Positions 7,991 through 17,064 are shown, counted from the stretch's first letter. The stretch is 35,294 nucleotides of DNA from SYAC01 sp046048055 (GCA_046048055.1 JBJOGW010000087.1:1-35294), one strand, 5' to 3'. Made by a program: numbers and translations. Notes: generated by a model from the sequence alone, not told the origin.

Positions 7991-9363
7991 TGGGCCCCCG
8001 CCAACAACGCGGCATGGTCACGCTGACCGTGATCTGGGCCATCGCCATCGCGGCAGTCATCGTGGCGGCAACACAGGTGGTCGCATTCCGACAGGCGGCG
8101 ATCGGCCGGGAGTCCCTGGCGCGCGTGCAGGCCCGATGGGCAGCCCGAGCGGGGGTGGAGACCATGATCGCCATCATGGAGTGGCACACGCTCAATCCCG
8201 ATGCGGGCGATCCCAAGGCCCTGATCCGGGACCTGGAGGCCAACGCCCTGGGCGAGGTGGAGACCGGCACCTGGGACATTCGCCACTTCATCGATGGCCG
8301 AGCATGGGCCGGCCCCATGGACGAGCACGCCAAGCTGAACATCAACCTGGCCAGCCGTGGGCAGCTGGAGGCGCTGCCGGGCATGACGCTGGACGTGGTG
8401 GACTCGATCATGGACTGGCGAGACGCCGACGACGAGCCACAAGGCCTGGGTGCGGAGCGCGCCTTCTACATGAACCGCGACCTGGGCTACGCGCCGCGAA
8501 ACGGCGACTTCCGCAGCATCGCGGAGCTGGAACTGGTGGCCGGCGCGTGGCCCAAGACGGTGCGCGGCGAAGACTGGAACCTGAACGGGCGGATGGATCC
8601 GAACGAGGATGACGGCAACCGGAGTCTCCCGGATGACCGGCCCGATGGGGTGCTGGACGCGGGCTGGAGCGGCTACCTCACTGCCATCAGTCGTCCATCC
8701 AAGTTCACGCTGGGCGGCCAGGAGCGGCTAGACCTTCGCGCCGCCTCGCCCGAGGAGATCATGGCCCGGACCGGCGTCGATGCGCAGCAGGCCGCGGCCA
8801 TCCAGGCCTATGCGCGACGGGGCACGGCCACGCTCGGGCAGTTTCTGGCCACGCCTCTTGGCCAGCTGAACAACAGCGGTGCGGCCACCAATCGCAACGC
8901 GGGCCGCACGGGACGAAGCACCGTGGGGCGCAACACCCGTGCACCGGCCCAGAGCGGCGTGAAGGACCTGAGCAGGGACCAGCTTCGCGCGATCATGAAC
9001 GAGTGCGCCCTCTCCGACTCGCGCTCCCGCCGCCTGCCAACGGCCGGAAAGGTGAATCTGAACACGGCCAGCCGGAACCTGCTGATCGACGTGCTGCAAC
9101 TGGAGACCCGCCTGGCCGACGCCATCCTGACGCGACGGGCGGCCCGCACCGAGGGGATCACGAGCCTTGCGGATCTGGTCGATCTTCCGGGTGCGGATCC
9201 GGCCCAGCTGGTGCTTCTGGCCCAGGTGGCCGATGTGAGCAGCAGCGTCTACACCATCGCTTGCCGCGGACGGGCCCGGTCCAGCGGCGTGGAATCGGAA
9301 ATGGTGGTATCCGTGGATCGTTCCGAAGTGCCTGTCAGGATCCTGGAGTATCGAGAGCCGTGA
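7987..9363 (+). CDS. gspK: Minor pseudopilin GspK
   Basis: The 458-aa product has a short leader (MMGPRQQRG), then MVTLTVIWAIAIAAVIVAAT. As is normal for GspK, there is no Glu at mature position 5. The large globular part carries the GspK signatures: the segment MDEHAKLNINLAS, and a helix-hairpin-helix-like region (GQLEALPGMTLDVVDSIMDWRD). A second SAM/HhH-like region, KVNLNTASRNLLIDVL, is near the C-terminus. Between them is DWNLNGRMDPNEDD, an EF-hand-like acidic loop. GspK caps the pseudopilus tip and binds calcium in structures from other bacteria. The start overlaps the gspJ stop (ATGA); the stop overlaps gspL (GTGA). Confidence 0.92.
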   Translation: MMGPRQQRGMVTLTVIWAIAIAAVIVAATQVVAFRQAAIGRESLARVQARWAARAGVETMIAIMEWHTLNPDAGDPKALIRDLEANALGEVETGTWDIRHFIDGRAWAGPMDEHAKLNINLASRGQLEALPGMTLDVVDSIMDWRDADDEPQGLGAERAFYMNRDLGYAPRNGDFRSIAELELVAGAWPKTVRGEDWNLNGRMDPNEDDGNRSLPDDRPDGVLDAGWSGYLTAISRPSKFTLGGQERLDLRAASPEEIMARTGVDAQQAAAIQAYARRGTATLGQFLATPLGQLNNSGAATNRNAGRTGRSTVGRNTRAPAQSGVKDLSRDQLRAIMNECALSDSRSRRLPTAGKVNLNTASRNLLIDVLQLETRLADAILTRRAARTEGITSLADLVDLPGADPAQLVLLAQVADVSSSVYTIACRGRARSSGVESEMVVSVDRSEVPVRILEYREP

Positions 9364-11273
9364 CCAAGCGACGCATTCGAAATCCCAGCCTTGCCAATCA
9401 GGTCGTGGTTGTGCCGCACGCTGGCGCAGAACCGCTGGTGTTCGAGAAGGTCGAGACCGGCGTCAGACCGGCGGGACCCTGGCGGCAGCCCGAGTCCGAG
9501 ACGGTGCCGGTGCCGGGAGCGGCGGTGGTGCTCCTTCCCGCGGGCCACGCGCTCAGTCGGGTGATCGAACTGCCCCAGGCGGCCGAGACGCAGCTGGAGG
9601 CCGCGCTGCAGTTGCAGGTGGGCGCCCTGCAGCTTGGCAACCTGCCATCGTGGCGATCGGGCCATGTGGTGCTGCCCGAGGACGGCGGTGCGGCGCGTCG
9701 TGGCGTGGTGGTGGAGTGGCCCGAGGGTCATGATGATGTCGATGCACCGCGCGACCTGCCGCCCGACGGCGATCCGCTCTTCGCTGGCGACGTGGCCGCG
9801 CTGGCGGCGTTGCTGCAGGCCGGTGCCGAAGGGCCGCTGCTGAGCGTGGCACCGGATCATGATCGGATCGCCTTCGCCCTGCGCGTGGCCGATGGCATCG
9901 TGCTGCGTTCCACCCAGCTGGATCCTTCGGCCTGGCCCGATGCGGCTGAGCTGGCGGTGGTGGAGAGCGCCGTGGCTCGGGGGGCCGACGCGGTGCGGCT
10001 GGAGGAACTGCTGCTGAACCTGCGTGAAGCACTGCGGATGGCGCACGAAGGCGGCTTTGGCTGTACGCGACACGACCAGCGGCTGCTGACCCGATGCGTG
10101 GAAGCCGATGCCGAACCGACGTGGTGGCGGTCCAACGGCCTTGCCGCCGGTGCAGCGCTGGCCTGGTTCGGCCCGCTGCGACCGCTGGTCTCGCTGCGCC
10201 GACAGCCGGCCGGCGAGCGGGCTGGCGCGCTCGGGGATCTGCTCAACCGCCTCGCCGACCGGACCGTGGCGCTGCGGCTGGCCGTGGCGGCGGTGCTGGC
10301 ACTGGCCATCGTTCCGCCACTGGTTTCCGGGGCCCGACTGCTGCTGCTGGAGTGGAAGGTGGGCGATCTGGCCGAGCGGGAGCGGGCCATCCAGTCGCAC
10401 CGAGAGCGTGTGGCGCTGTACGGGGAACTGCAGCGGCGCGCGTGGCCCATGGGCAAGCTTCTGGGCGACCTCGCCTGCGTGACGCCGGAGGGCATCGACT
10501 GGGACGACATCCAGATCTCGCTCGATCGCAACGTGATGGTGCGCGGCGTGGCTCGGCCCCACGACGGCAAGGATGGAACCGAGGTGATCCTGCTCATGGA
10601 GCGGCAGATGCGCGACAGCCGCATCTTCGACAAGATCCAGAAGAAGTGGGATCCGCCGGACAGCAAGGGCAGCGTGAGCTTCACGCTCTCGGCGGTGGTG
10701 AGCCGGCCCACCCTGCGGCCGAACTGGCCCGAGGAGCAGGACTTTGGAAGCCGCACGCTTGCCGAACGCCGCTACGGTCCGGCCGAGCCTGTCGAGCCCG
10801 CTCCGGAGCCGCCGCCCACGGCGGAACTGCCGCCTTCGCAGGAACTCACGTCCTCGCAGGAGCCCGAATCGGAGGGATCCGCTTCGCCGGCTCCAGCCGC
10901 GGAAGCCCCCGCGGTGACCGAGCCCGTGGAGGCGGACACGGCGGTTTCCGTGGAGTCGGCCGGCGATGGCGAGGCCGTGGATGCCGGTGCCGCACGCGGC
11001 AACCGTGGCATCCGCCGCTCGGGAAGGCCAGCCTCGTCGGGCGATGGGCTTGCCCGCCGAAGCGAGCGGACACCCGCCTCGAGTGACGCCGAGACCCCGA
11101 TCCCCGCGCCACTCAGCGATGAACAGATCGCGGCCATGACGCGGCCCGAGGCTCAGGAAGCGGCAAGCCGCGTGGCGATGGCTCGCAAGCGGGCACCCGA
11201 CGAAGAGACGGAGAAGCGGCTTCGCGAGGAGTTCAACAAGCTGATGAGGCGAACGCGGGAGCTGGCCCCATGA
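9360..11273 (+). CDS. gspL: GspL-like (PilM/PilN-type) inner-membrane assembly protein
   Basis: The 637-aa protein has an N-terminal cytoplasmic region of about 300 residues with PilM/GspL-like text (ALSRVIELPQAAETQLEAAL). One transmembrane helix lies at about 303-325, followed by a coiled coil (LAERERAIQSHRERVALYGE). Next is a PilN/GspL-like ferredoxin-fold domain (ITWDDIQISLD-type segment near 380, with VMVRGVARP). Residues 470 to 580 are a Pro/Glu/Ala-rich linker. The last 51 residues (585-635) form a charged helical module that resembles the C-terminus of the GspC-like protein two genes downstream. Sequence drift is strong, so GspL is assigned by topology and position. In T2SS this protein couples the ATPase to the inner-membrane platform. 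Confidence 0.8.
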   Translation: MTKRRIRNPSLANQVVVVPHAGAEPLVFEKVETGVRPAGPWRQPESETVPVPGAAVVLLPAGHALSRVIELPQAAETQLEAALQLQVGALQLGNLPSWRSGHVVLPEDGGAARRGVVVEWPEGHDDVDAPRDLPPDGDPLFAGDVAALAALLQAGAEGPLLSVAPDHDRIAFALRVADGIVLRSTQLDPSAWPDAAELAVVESAVARGADAVRLEELLLNLREALRMAHEGGFGCTRHDQRLLTRCVEADAEPTWWRSNGLAAGAALAWFGPLRPLVSLRRQPAGERAGALGDLLNRLADRTVALRLAVAAVLALAIVPPLVSGARLLLLEWKVGDLAERERAIQSHRERVALYGELQRRAWPMGKLLGDLACVTPEGIDWDDIQISLDRNVMVRGVARPHDGKDGTEVILLMERQMRDSRIFDKIQKKWDPPDSKGSVSFTLSAVVSRPTLRPNWPEEQDFGSRTLAERRYGPAEPVEPAPEPPPTAELPPSQELTSSQEPESEGSASPAPAAEAPAVTEPVEADTAVSVESAGDGEAVDAGAARGNRGIRRSGRPASSGDGLARRSERTPASSDAETPIPAPLSDEQIAAMTRPEAQEAASRVAMARKRAPDEETEKRLREEFNKLMRRTRELAP

Positions 11274-11878
11274 AGTCACGCCTGACGATCGATGTCCAGC
11301 CCAGCGTGGATCGCTTCCGCGCGCTCCCGCCAGCGGGCAAGCTGGCGGTGGCCGGCATCGGCATCCTGCTGCTGTGGCTGGCATTGGAGACCTGGAGTTG
11401 GGGTTGGGCTCGCTCCTGGGCCGAGCGGGCGGACCGGATGGAGCGGGTGCTGGCGGACGCTCGCGAGATCGCGGGCCGGGGCGATGCCGCCACCATGGGG
11501 GCCGCGGAGATCTTCGGGCCGCTTGACCCGCCGGGCGGCGAGAGCGAGGGCGCCGAGGCCATGGCTCAGGCGGTCGTGGAGGTGGTCAAGCGCAACCGGG
11601 TGAGCGAATTCAGCTACGACGCGCAGCGGGCCAGCAGCAGCCTGGGGGGCAACGCCGTGGTGGGTGGCCAGCGGCTCTCTCGAGTCTCCGGTGAACTGCA
11701 GTTCGAGTCCTCGCCTGAGGCCGCCAGTGCAATCATCGCGGGACTCGAGGCCAGCCCCCACATCGAGAGCGTGCGTTCGATCCGCATCCAGCGCAAGGAA
11801 GGTGACCGCAAGGTGGGTGTTCGGCTGACCGTGGAGGCCTGGGTGGTCGGAGCCAGACGATCGCGAGGCCTCTCATGA
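11270..11878 (+). CDS. gspM: GspM/PilO-like inner-membrane protein
   Basis: The 202-aa bitopic protein has a short cytoplasmic start and a transmembrane helix at about residues 22-44 (LAVAGIGILLLWLALETWSW). A periplasmic helix (WAERADRMERVLADAREIA) and a small alpha/beta domain (SGELQFESSPEAASAIIAGL, IESVRSIRIQRKEG) follow. The domain layout matches GspM and PilO, which pair with GspL and PilN through ferredoxin-like periplasmic domains. The ATG overlaps the gspL stop (ATGA), and the stop overlaps the next gene. Assignment relies on topology and gene order rather than strong motif identity. Confidence 0.75.
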   Translation: MKSRLTIDVQPSVDRFRALPPAGKLAVAGIGILLLWLALETWSWGWARSWAERADRMERVLADAREIAGRGDAATMGAAEIFGPLDPPGGESEGAEAMAQAVVEVVKRNRVSEFSYDAQRASSSLGGNAVVGGQRLSRVSGELQFESSPEAASAIIAGLEASPHIESVRSIRIQRKEGDRKVGVRLTVEAWVVGARRSRGLS

Positions 11879-12759
11879 CACGGCTTCCAGACTGGATCCG
11901 TCCACCCCGAGGCGTGCGCTGGACCCCCTTCAGTGGCGTCGCCGCTGCCGGCGCCGTGGTGCTGGGCGGTCTGGGCCTGTGGGCATTTGGCTCGCTGCTG
12001 TGGGCCGCGCTCACCTTCGGGGGAAGCATCGATCCGGCCTCCGCCCTGAAGGAGGCGTCGGAGCGTCACGAGCGAATGGCCGAGGTGGAACGCAAGCGTT
12101 TCGACGGTCGCAGCGGGTTCTTCATGCCTGCGGCGCCGGTGCGCCGCACGCCGCCCAAGCCTGTGGAGCCTCCCAAGCCACCTCCGCCTCCCAAGCCCGT
12201 GGGACCACCGGCAACCTACTCAGGCCCGCAGCCCGTGGCAGCGATCGGTGACACCATCCTGTTCGCCAACGGCTCCCGCGTACGCATCGGCCAGGAAGAC
12301 GCAGGCGTGCGCGTGATCGCCTCCGATGCGCCGTGGAAGGTCCAGTTGGGCTACCTCGGCGGCGAGTACGAGGTCCCGCTGTGGGACCGTGGATCCGACA
12401 GCTTCTTCAGCGAGTCCTGGGGCTCCCGCAAGACGGTGCCCGGCATCGAGCCGGTGGCTGGCTCCACGCCCCAGCCCCCTGCTCCGGTCCAGCCGCCGCT
12501 TCCCCCAGGCGCCCGACCCGCCGAGGAGCTCTCTGGAGCCCCGCCCACCGAGTCCCCGGCGGCTGTTGCACCGCCCTCGATCGATCCCGAGCGGCTTGCG
12601 GCCATGACGCAGGCCGAGGTTCAGGCCGCCATGCAGGCCGTGGCCCGGGCCAGGATTCGCAGGGACCTGCCGGAGTCCGAAAGGCAACGGATGAATTCGG
12701 AGTACGACGCCCTGGCGAGCCGAATGAAGGAACTCCAGGGGCAATCCGCCCCCGAGTGA
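11875..12759 (+). CDS. GspC/PilP-like inner-membrane linker protein
   Basis: The 294-aa protein has one transmembrane helix at about 19-46. A helical segment and a Pro/Lys-rich linker follow (PPKPVEPPKPPPPPKPVGPP, around 98-117). A small beta domain (about 119-172; GDTILFANGSRVRIGQEDAG) is reminiscent of the homology region that connects GspC, or PilP, to the secretin. A second Pro-rich stretch leads to a charged helical module at 236-287. That module resembles the C-terminus of GspL. Position directly before the secretin supports the role of bridging inner membrane and secretin. Whether it is closer to GspC or PilP cannot be decided by eye, so no symbol is given. Start overlaps the gspM stop (ATGA). 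Confidence 0.65.
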   Translation: MTRLPDWIRPPRGVRWTPFSGVAAAGAVVLGGLGLWAFGSLLWAALTFGGSIDPASALKEASERHERMAEVERKRFDGRSGFFMPAAPVRRTPPKPVEPPKPPPPPKPVGPPATYSGPQPVAAIGDTILFANGSRVRIGQEDAGVRVIASDAPWKVQLGYLGGEYEVPLWDRGSDSFFSESWGSRKTVPGIEPVAGSTPQPPAPVQPPLPPGARPAEELSGAPPTESPAAVAPPSIDPERLAAMTQAEVQAAMQAVARARIRRDLPESERQRMNSEYDALASRMKELQGQSAPE

Positions 12760-12785
12760 TTCGTTCGCCACGCGTCGGTTTGGAC

Positions 12786-12791
12786 TACCCT
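12786..12791 (+). promoter_or_regulatory. Possible -10 element ahead of gspD
   Basis: TACCCT in the 86-bp gap before the secretin gene. A start near 12798 gives a leader of about 45 nt containing GGAG at 12824-12827. That GGAG is 9 nt before an in-frame TTG (12837) and 18 nt before the ATG (12846), so TTG may be the real start. Confidence 0.35.
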
Positions 12792-12845
12792 CCGGGCCGT
12801 CCCAAGTTTCCGCCCGAGCACCTGGAGAAACCACCGTTGCCACGC

Positions 12846-15800
12846 ATGCGAGAACTCCACGACGGACTCCTGATGCTGCCTCTGGTGGCGGTTCTGGCAA
12901 TCACCCCGACCCCCGTGTGGGCCCAGCCCTCCGGCTCGCGACCATCGCGTCCGGCACCGGCCCCGCAGCCCACGGCCACGCCGATTGACGCCCTGCCGGC
13001 TCCATCGGCCGCCGTTGCCGTGCCATCCGCGTTCATGCCAGTGGAACGAACCGCCGCGGTGTCCATGCCGGCGATTCAGGAACCTTCCGCGGAGCCGGAG
13101 GATGAGGAGGCGACGGAAGCGGCCGAGGTGCTTGATGAGGTTGCGAAGCCGATCGTGATCGAACCCCCCCTGGCCACGCTGGAGGGGGCGGAGATCATCG
13201 AGCCGGGCTTCCTGCAGGGCGCACCGCCCGAGGGCATGCGCAAGAGCCGACGTGACGTTCCCCAGGACCGCGTCAAGCTCACGTTCCGCGAGACCAAGCT
13301 TGAGGAAACCATCCCCTTCATCGTGGAGACCACCGGCAAGGCCGTGATGCTCCGCATGCAGCAGGTGCGCAACACCACCATCACACTGGTGATGGACCGT
13401 GAAGTGAGCCGGCAGGACGCGCTGGACCTGCTCTTCCAGTCGTTCCGCCTGGCGGGCGTCGGCGTGGTGGAGACCGACAAGGTGGTGATGCTGGACCTGC
13501 TCACCGAGATCAACAAGCTCCAGCCGATCGCGGTGCTTGGGCCCGACGTGAACGTCTACGACCAGCCAGAGGACGGCAACATCTGCATCAAGGTGTTCCG
13601 GATCCGCAACACCAAGGCCCAGAACGTCTACGACCAGTTCCAGGATTCGCTGCCCGACTACGCCCGTGCCAGCGTGGACAACAACTCCAACCAGATCGTG
13701 CTCGAGGGCGACATCGGCCTGGCCAAGCGACTGCAGCGTCTGATCGACCTGCTCGACGTGCCGGCCTATCTGGACGTGCGGACCGAGACCTTCAAGCTGA
13801 AGTACGCCGATGCCTCGCAGATCTCCACCATCATCCAGGAACTGTTCGCCGCACGAACCGTCGGAGGGAACGTCGCGGCGGCGCCAGGTCAACCGCCGCA
13901 GCCACGTGGCCAGCCGGGCCAGCCGGGAGGCCGTCGTGGCGGCGCCAGCGGCGAGGGCCTGATCCGCGGTACCAGCGAGCAGCTGGTGGTCACGGTGCTG
14001 CCAGCCACCAACTCCATGACCGTGCGGGCCGAGCCCGAGGTGATGGAGCAGATCCAGAAGCTGATCGCCACGGCCTGGGACGTGCCAATCACCAGCGATG
14101 GCCAGCCGTTCCGGCTCTATGACCTGAAGTACACCGATCCGCTGAAGGTGCGGACCCTGCTGCAGAGCCTGCTCGAGGGTGGCAGCGCGGGCGGCACGTC
14201 GCGTCCGTTCGCGGGCGCCCCTGGCCAGCAGGCGGGTCGAGGCGGCCGCGCCGGTGCAGCGGGCGGCGCGGGCGGCGAGTCGAGTGCCGACGTGGCGGTC
14301 TCCAACGTGTTCCGAATCGAGGCCTACCCGGACTCCAACCGCCTGCTGGTGGTGACCAAGACGCCCGACAACTTCGCCTGGCTGGACGAGTTGATCGAAT
14401 CGATCGATCAGCCGCTCCAGGCAGGCCTGCCCCTGCAGGTGGACCTGAAGTACGCCAGCGCCATTCAGGTGGCGGAGATCCTGAACGCGCTGCTGGCCGA
14501 AGCCGGCACGGGCACGGGCATCCGGGCTCCCCAGGAGGGCCTGAGCGGCATCGACTTCCAGACGGCCGGTGGAGGCAGTGATCCCGCCACCACCAGCAGC
14601 AGTTCGCTGGCTCCGGGCTCGGGGACCCCCGGAACCCCGGGCGGCGAGATCCGGTTCCCGTGGCAGAACGCCCGAGGCGCCGGAGCCCAGGAGCAGACCG
14701 AGGTGAGCTCACTGGTGGGCAAGACCCGCGTGGTGCCCAACGCCGAACAGAACAGCCTGCTGGTGCTGGCGGCGCCGGAGATTCAGCAGAGCCTGGTCCA
14801 GGTGATCGAGCAACTGGACCGCCCGGGCCGCCAGGTGATGATCAGCGCGGTGCTGGCGGAGGTGGAACTTGGCGACGAGTTCGCCTTCGGGCTGCGGTTC
14901 GGCCAGGCGGGTCAGGTGCTGCCCACCAACCCCAACAACGCGGTGGTGATCAACGGCAACCTGGCCAACGGCGAGATGTACCGCGGCAGTCGCGAGAACG
15001 TGGACTTCATCGGGGACCTGACCACCAGCATCCTGAGCTTTGGCGTGCCCGCCACGGTGGTGCTTCAGGCGCTCGAGGAGAACACCAACGTGCGAATCCT
15101 GCAGCAGCCTCGCGTGTTCACCAGCGACAACCGCGAGGCCAAGTTCTTCGATGGCGCCGACGTGCCCTTCCAGACCGGTCAGACCACCGGTGCCGCCACG
15201 GGCGGCGGCACCACCGCCAGCTTCAGCCAGATCGCCGTGGGCATCGGCCTGAATGTGCGTCCGCGCATCACCAAGGATCGCAACGTGGCCATGGAGGTCG
15301 AGGTGCTCTACAGCAACCTGGCCCGGGTGAGTTCCGCCAACACCCCCGGCAACAACCCCACCATCGACCGCCGCCAGACCAACACCACGGTGACGGTCAA
15401 GAACGGCCAGACCATCGTGATCAGCGGCATCCGCACCGAGAGCGAGGCCAAGGCCAAGACCAAGGTGCCGCTGCTGGGTGACGTGCCGGTGCTGGACTGG
15501 GTGTTCAGTTCCACCGAGAGCCTGACCACCACCAGCGAGCTGGTGCTGTTCGTGACGCCGATCGTGGTCGACAACCCCGACGAGAACGACACCAACTACA
15601 ACGTGAACGAGCTGGAACGGCTGCGGACGCTCGAGAAGCCGCTTGACACCAAGGTTCAGGAGATGCAGCGCAAGGCCGGCCTGAACAAGGCCGAAGGGGA
15701 GACGGCTCCCGCCAGCAGCCCCGAGGCGGCTCCCCTGCCGCCCCTTGAGGACTCCATGCCGACCCCAGCCCCGTTGCCGGACGCACCGGGGCCGGCGACC

Positions 15801-15881
15801 CAGCCGACGGTGGCGCCTGCGCCGCCTTCACGTCCGCCGGAACCCACGCCACCCGTGCATGACACGCCGTTGGATCTCTGA
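12846..15881 (+). CDS. gspD: Type II secretin GspD
   Basis: The outer-membrane secretin pore is about 1011 aa. A signal peptide (LLMLPLVAVLAITPTPVWAQ) is followed by an acidic disordered stretch. N0 starts near residue 143 (VKLTFRETKLEETIPFIVE). N1-type repeats begin near 247 (IKVFRIRNTKAQNVYDQF), 315 (TFKLKYADASQISTIIQEL), 422 (RLYDLKYTDPLKVRTLLQ) and 532 (VDLKYASAIQVAEILNALL). The secretin barrel domain lies at about 660-910 and includes ILQQPRVFTSDNREAKF, VRPRITKD and the end motif VPLLGDVPVLDWVF. A Pro-rich tail of about 60 residues ends the protein. Three of the N domains carry long Gly/Pro/Ser-rich inserts. Proteobacterial GspD has N0 plus three such domains, so this one seems to have one more. 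TTG 12837 is an alternative start. Confidence 0.93.
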   Translation: MRELHDGLLMLPLVAVLAITPTPVWAQPSGSRPSRPAPAPQPTATPIDALPAPSAAVAVPSAFMPVERTAAVSMPAIQEPSAEPEDEEATEAAEVLDEVAKPIVIEPPLATLEGAEIIEPGFLQGAPPEGMRKSRRDVPQDRVKLTFRETKLEETIPFIVETTGKAVMLRMQQVRNTTITLVMDREVSRQDALDLLFQSFRLAGVGVVETDKVVMLDLLTEINKLQPIAVLGPDVNVYDQPEDGNICIKVFRIRNTKAQNVYDQFQDSLPDYARASVDNNSNQIVLEGDIGLAKRLQRLIDLLDVPAYLDVRTETFKLKYADASQISTIIQELFAARTVGGNVAAAPGQPPQPRGQPGQPGGRRGGASGEGLIRGTSEQLVVTVLPATNSMTVRAEPEVMEQIQKLIATAWDVPITSDGQPFRLYDLKYTDPLKVRTLLQSLLEGGSAGGTSRPFAGAPGQQAGRGGRAGAAGGAGGESSADVAVSNVFRIEAYPDSNRLLVVTKTPDNFAWLDELIESIDQPLQAGLPLQVDLKYASAIQVAEILNALLAEAGTGTGIRAPQEGLSGIDFQTAGGGSDPATTSSSSLAPGSGTPGTPGGEIRFPWQNARGAGAQEQTEVSSLVGKTRVVPNAEQNSLLVLAAPEIQQSLVQVIEQLDRPGRQVMISAVLAEVELGDEFAFGLRFGQAGQVLPTNPNNAVVINGNLANGEMYRGSRENVDFIGDLTTSILSFGVPATVVLQALEENTNVRILQQPRVFTSDNREAKFFDGADVPFQTGQTTGAATGGGTTASFSQIAVGIGLNVRPRITKDRNVAMEVEVLYSNLARVSSANTPGNNPTIDRRQTNTTVTVKNGQTIVISGIRTESEAKAKTKVPLLGDVPVLDWVFSSTESLTTTSELVLFVTPIVVDNPDENDTNYNVNELERLRTLEKPLDTKVQEMQRKAGLNKAEGETAPASSPEAAPLPPLEDSMPTPAPLPDAPGPATQPTVAPAPPSRPPEPTPPVHDTPLDL

Positions 15882-17046
15882 GCCGCCGGCCAGCCCGCAT
15901 CGCCTTCTTCGGATGGCGTTGATTCTGCTGGCGGGCTGCGTGTCCAGCACGGAACCCGCAGGACCGCCCAAGGTCCTGATGCCGCGCTCCAGCGGCTCGG
16001 TGCTGATCCGAAGTCCGGATGGTGCGGTGATCCGCGACACCTCGCTGCGGCTGAGTCTGGAGGCGCTCGGATCGGTGCGCACGGACGGCTTTCGATTGCC
16101 CCTGGTCTCACCCGCCGGCGATCGGATCGCGTGGCAGGCGCGGAGCAACGCGGACTGGTCGATGCTCGTGGGCAATCCGGGGAACGTGGCCCTCAACGCG
16201 TCCGTGGCGGCGAGACCGCTGCCCGAGGGTTCAGGCTGGGAGCTGGGCGACCGGCTGCTGCTGGGACGCCAGGCGGACGATCGCGGCGTGCTGGTCGAGT
16301 CGATCCGGGAGGATGGCTCGCGATGGATCGGACGGGCGACGTGGGATGGCTCGGAGCCGACCTGGATGATCCAGGATGCCCGCGTGAATGCCTTCGGCAC
16401 GTTGGGGCCTCGGGGTGAGATGGGCTGGTGCCATCGGTCCCTGGACGAGACCTGCCTAGGCCTGTCCGTGCAGCGACCCGAGGGGCGCATCGACTTTCCG
16501 CGCCGGGAGGGCGAGAGCTGGCTGATGCCGGTGGTGGCTGCCGAAGGCATCTACGCCTGCAGCCTGCGCGACGGCATCCTGGAACTGGCCTTCCTGCCCA
16601 TTCGACCGGGCGAACATCTCACGACGAGCCAGGCTGAGCCGGCGATGCTTCGCCAACGGCTCTCGATCCGGGCCACGCCACGCACCGCATGGCAGGTGCT
16701 GGAGGGTGTTCCGGCCGATCGTGCCGCCGGACCCGCGGGCCTGGTGTTCTTTCACCCCCAACTGAGGCGGATGGCGATCTGGAACCCACGGGCCGACCGC
16801 GTCACCCTGCTCGCAGAGGGGTCGGTCTCCGCCTGGATGGACGGTGAGGCCACGGCGCTCGTTTCGCTGCCGGACCAGCTGGTGATGCAGGAGGTTCCAC
16901 CCGAGCCCGGCATGGCCCCCCTGAAGCTGATTCCCGGCCTGTGGACCTGCCGGGGGCGCGACCGCCAGGGATTCATTCTGGCAGGACCGTCCGGCGACGG
17001 GATGACGGTGAGTCGACTGCGACTTGGCGATCCATCGCCCGAGTGA
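15859..17046 (+). CDS. Putative lipoprotein, possible beta-propeller, end of T2SS cluster
   Basis: The 395-aa protein is not assigned to a named family. Starting at ATG 15859, a basic N-terminus leads to the hydrophobic stretch MALILLAG and a lipobox LLAGC with Cys at residue 27, so it is probably lipid-anchored. A shorter start at 15913 leaves almost no n-region. The mature part has repeating beta-strand-like segments, such as RLPLVSPAGDRIAWQARSNA, suggesting a TolB/WD40-like propeller. No catalytic motif is visible. The start lies within the last 23 bp of gspD in another frame, so it is probably co-transcribed and coupled. It could be a pilotin-like or cargo-related accessory, but that is context only. 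It converges with the acidic gene 18 bp away. Confidence 0.65.
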   Translation: MTRRWISEPPASPHRLLRMALILLAGCVSSTEPAGPPKVLMPRSSGSVLIRSPDGAVIRDTSLRLSLEALGSVRTDGFRLPLVSPAGDRIAWQARSNADWSMLVGNPGNVALNASVAARPLPEGSGWELGDRLLLGRQADDRGVLVESIREDGSRWIGRATWDGSEPTWMIQDARVNAFGTLGPRGEMGWCHRSLDETCLGLSVQRPEGRIDFPRREGESWLMPVVAAEGIYACSLRDGILELAFLPIRPGEHLTTSQAEPAMLRQRLSIRATPRTAWQVLEGVPADRAAGPAGLVFFHPQLRRMAIWNPRADRVTLLAEGSVSAWMDGEATALVSLPDQLVMQEVPPEPGMAPLKLIPGLWTCRGRDRQGFILAGPSGDGMTVSRLRLGDPSPE

Positions 17047-17064
17047 GCGCGGCCAGAGGAAGGC

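Noticed and set aside
12333..12845. Long in-frame extension upstream of gspD
   Set aside because: It overlaps the GspC-like coding frame; the signal peptide and true start are at 12837-12846.
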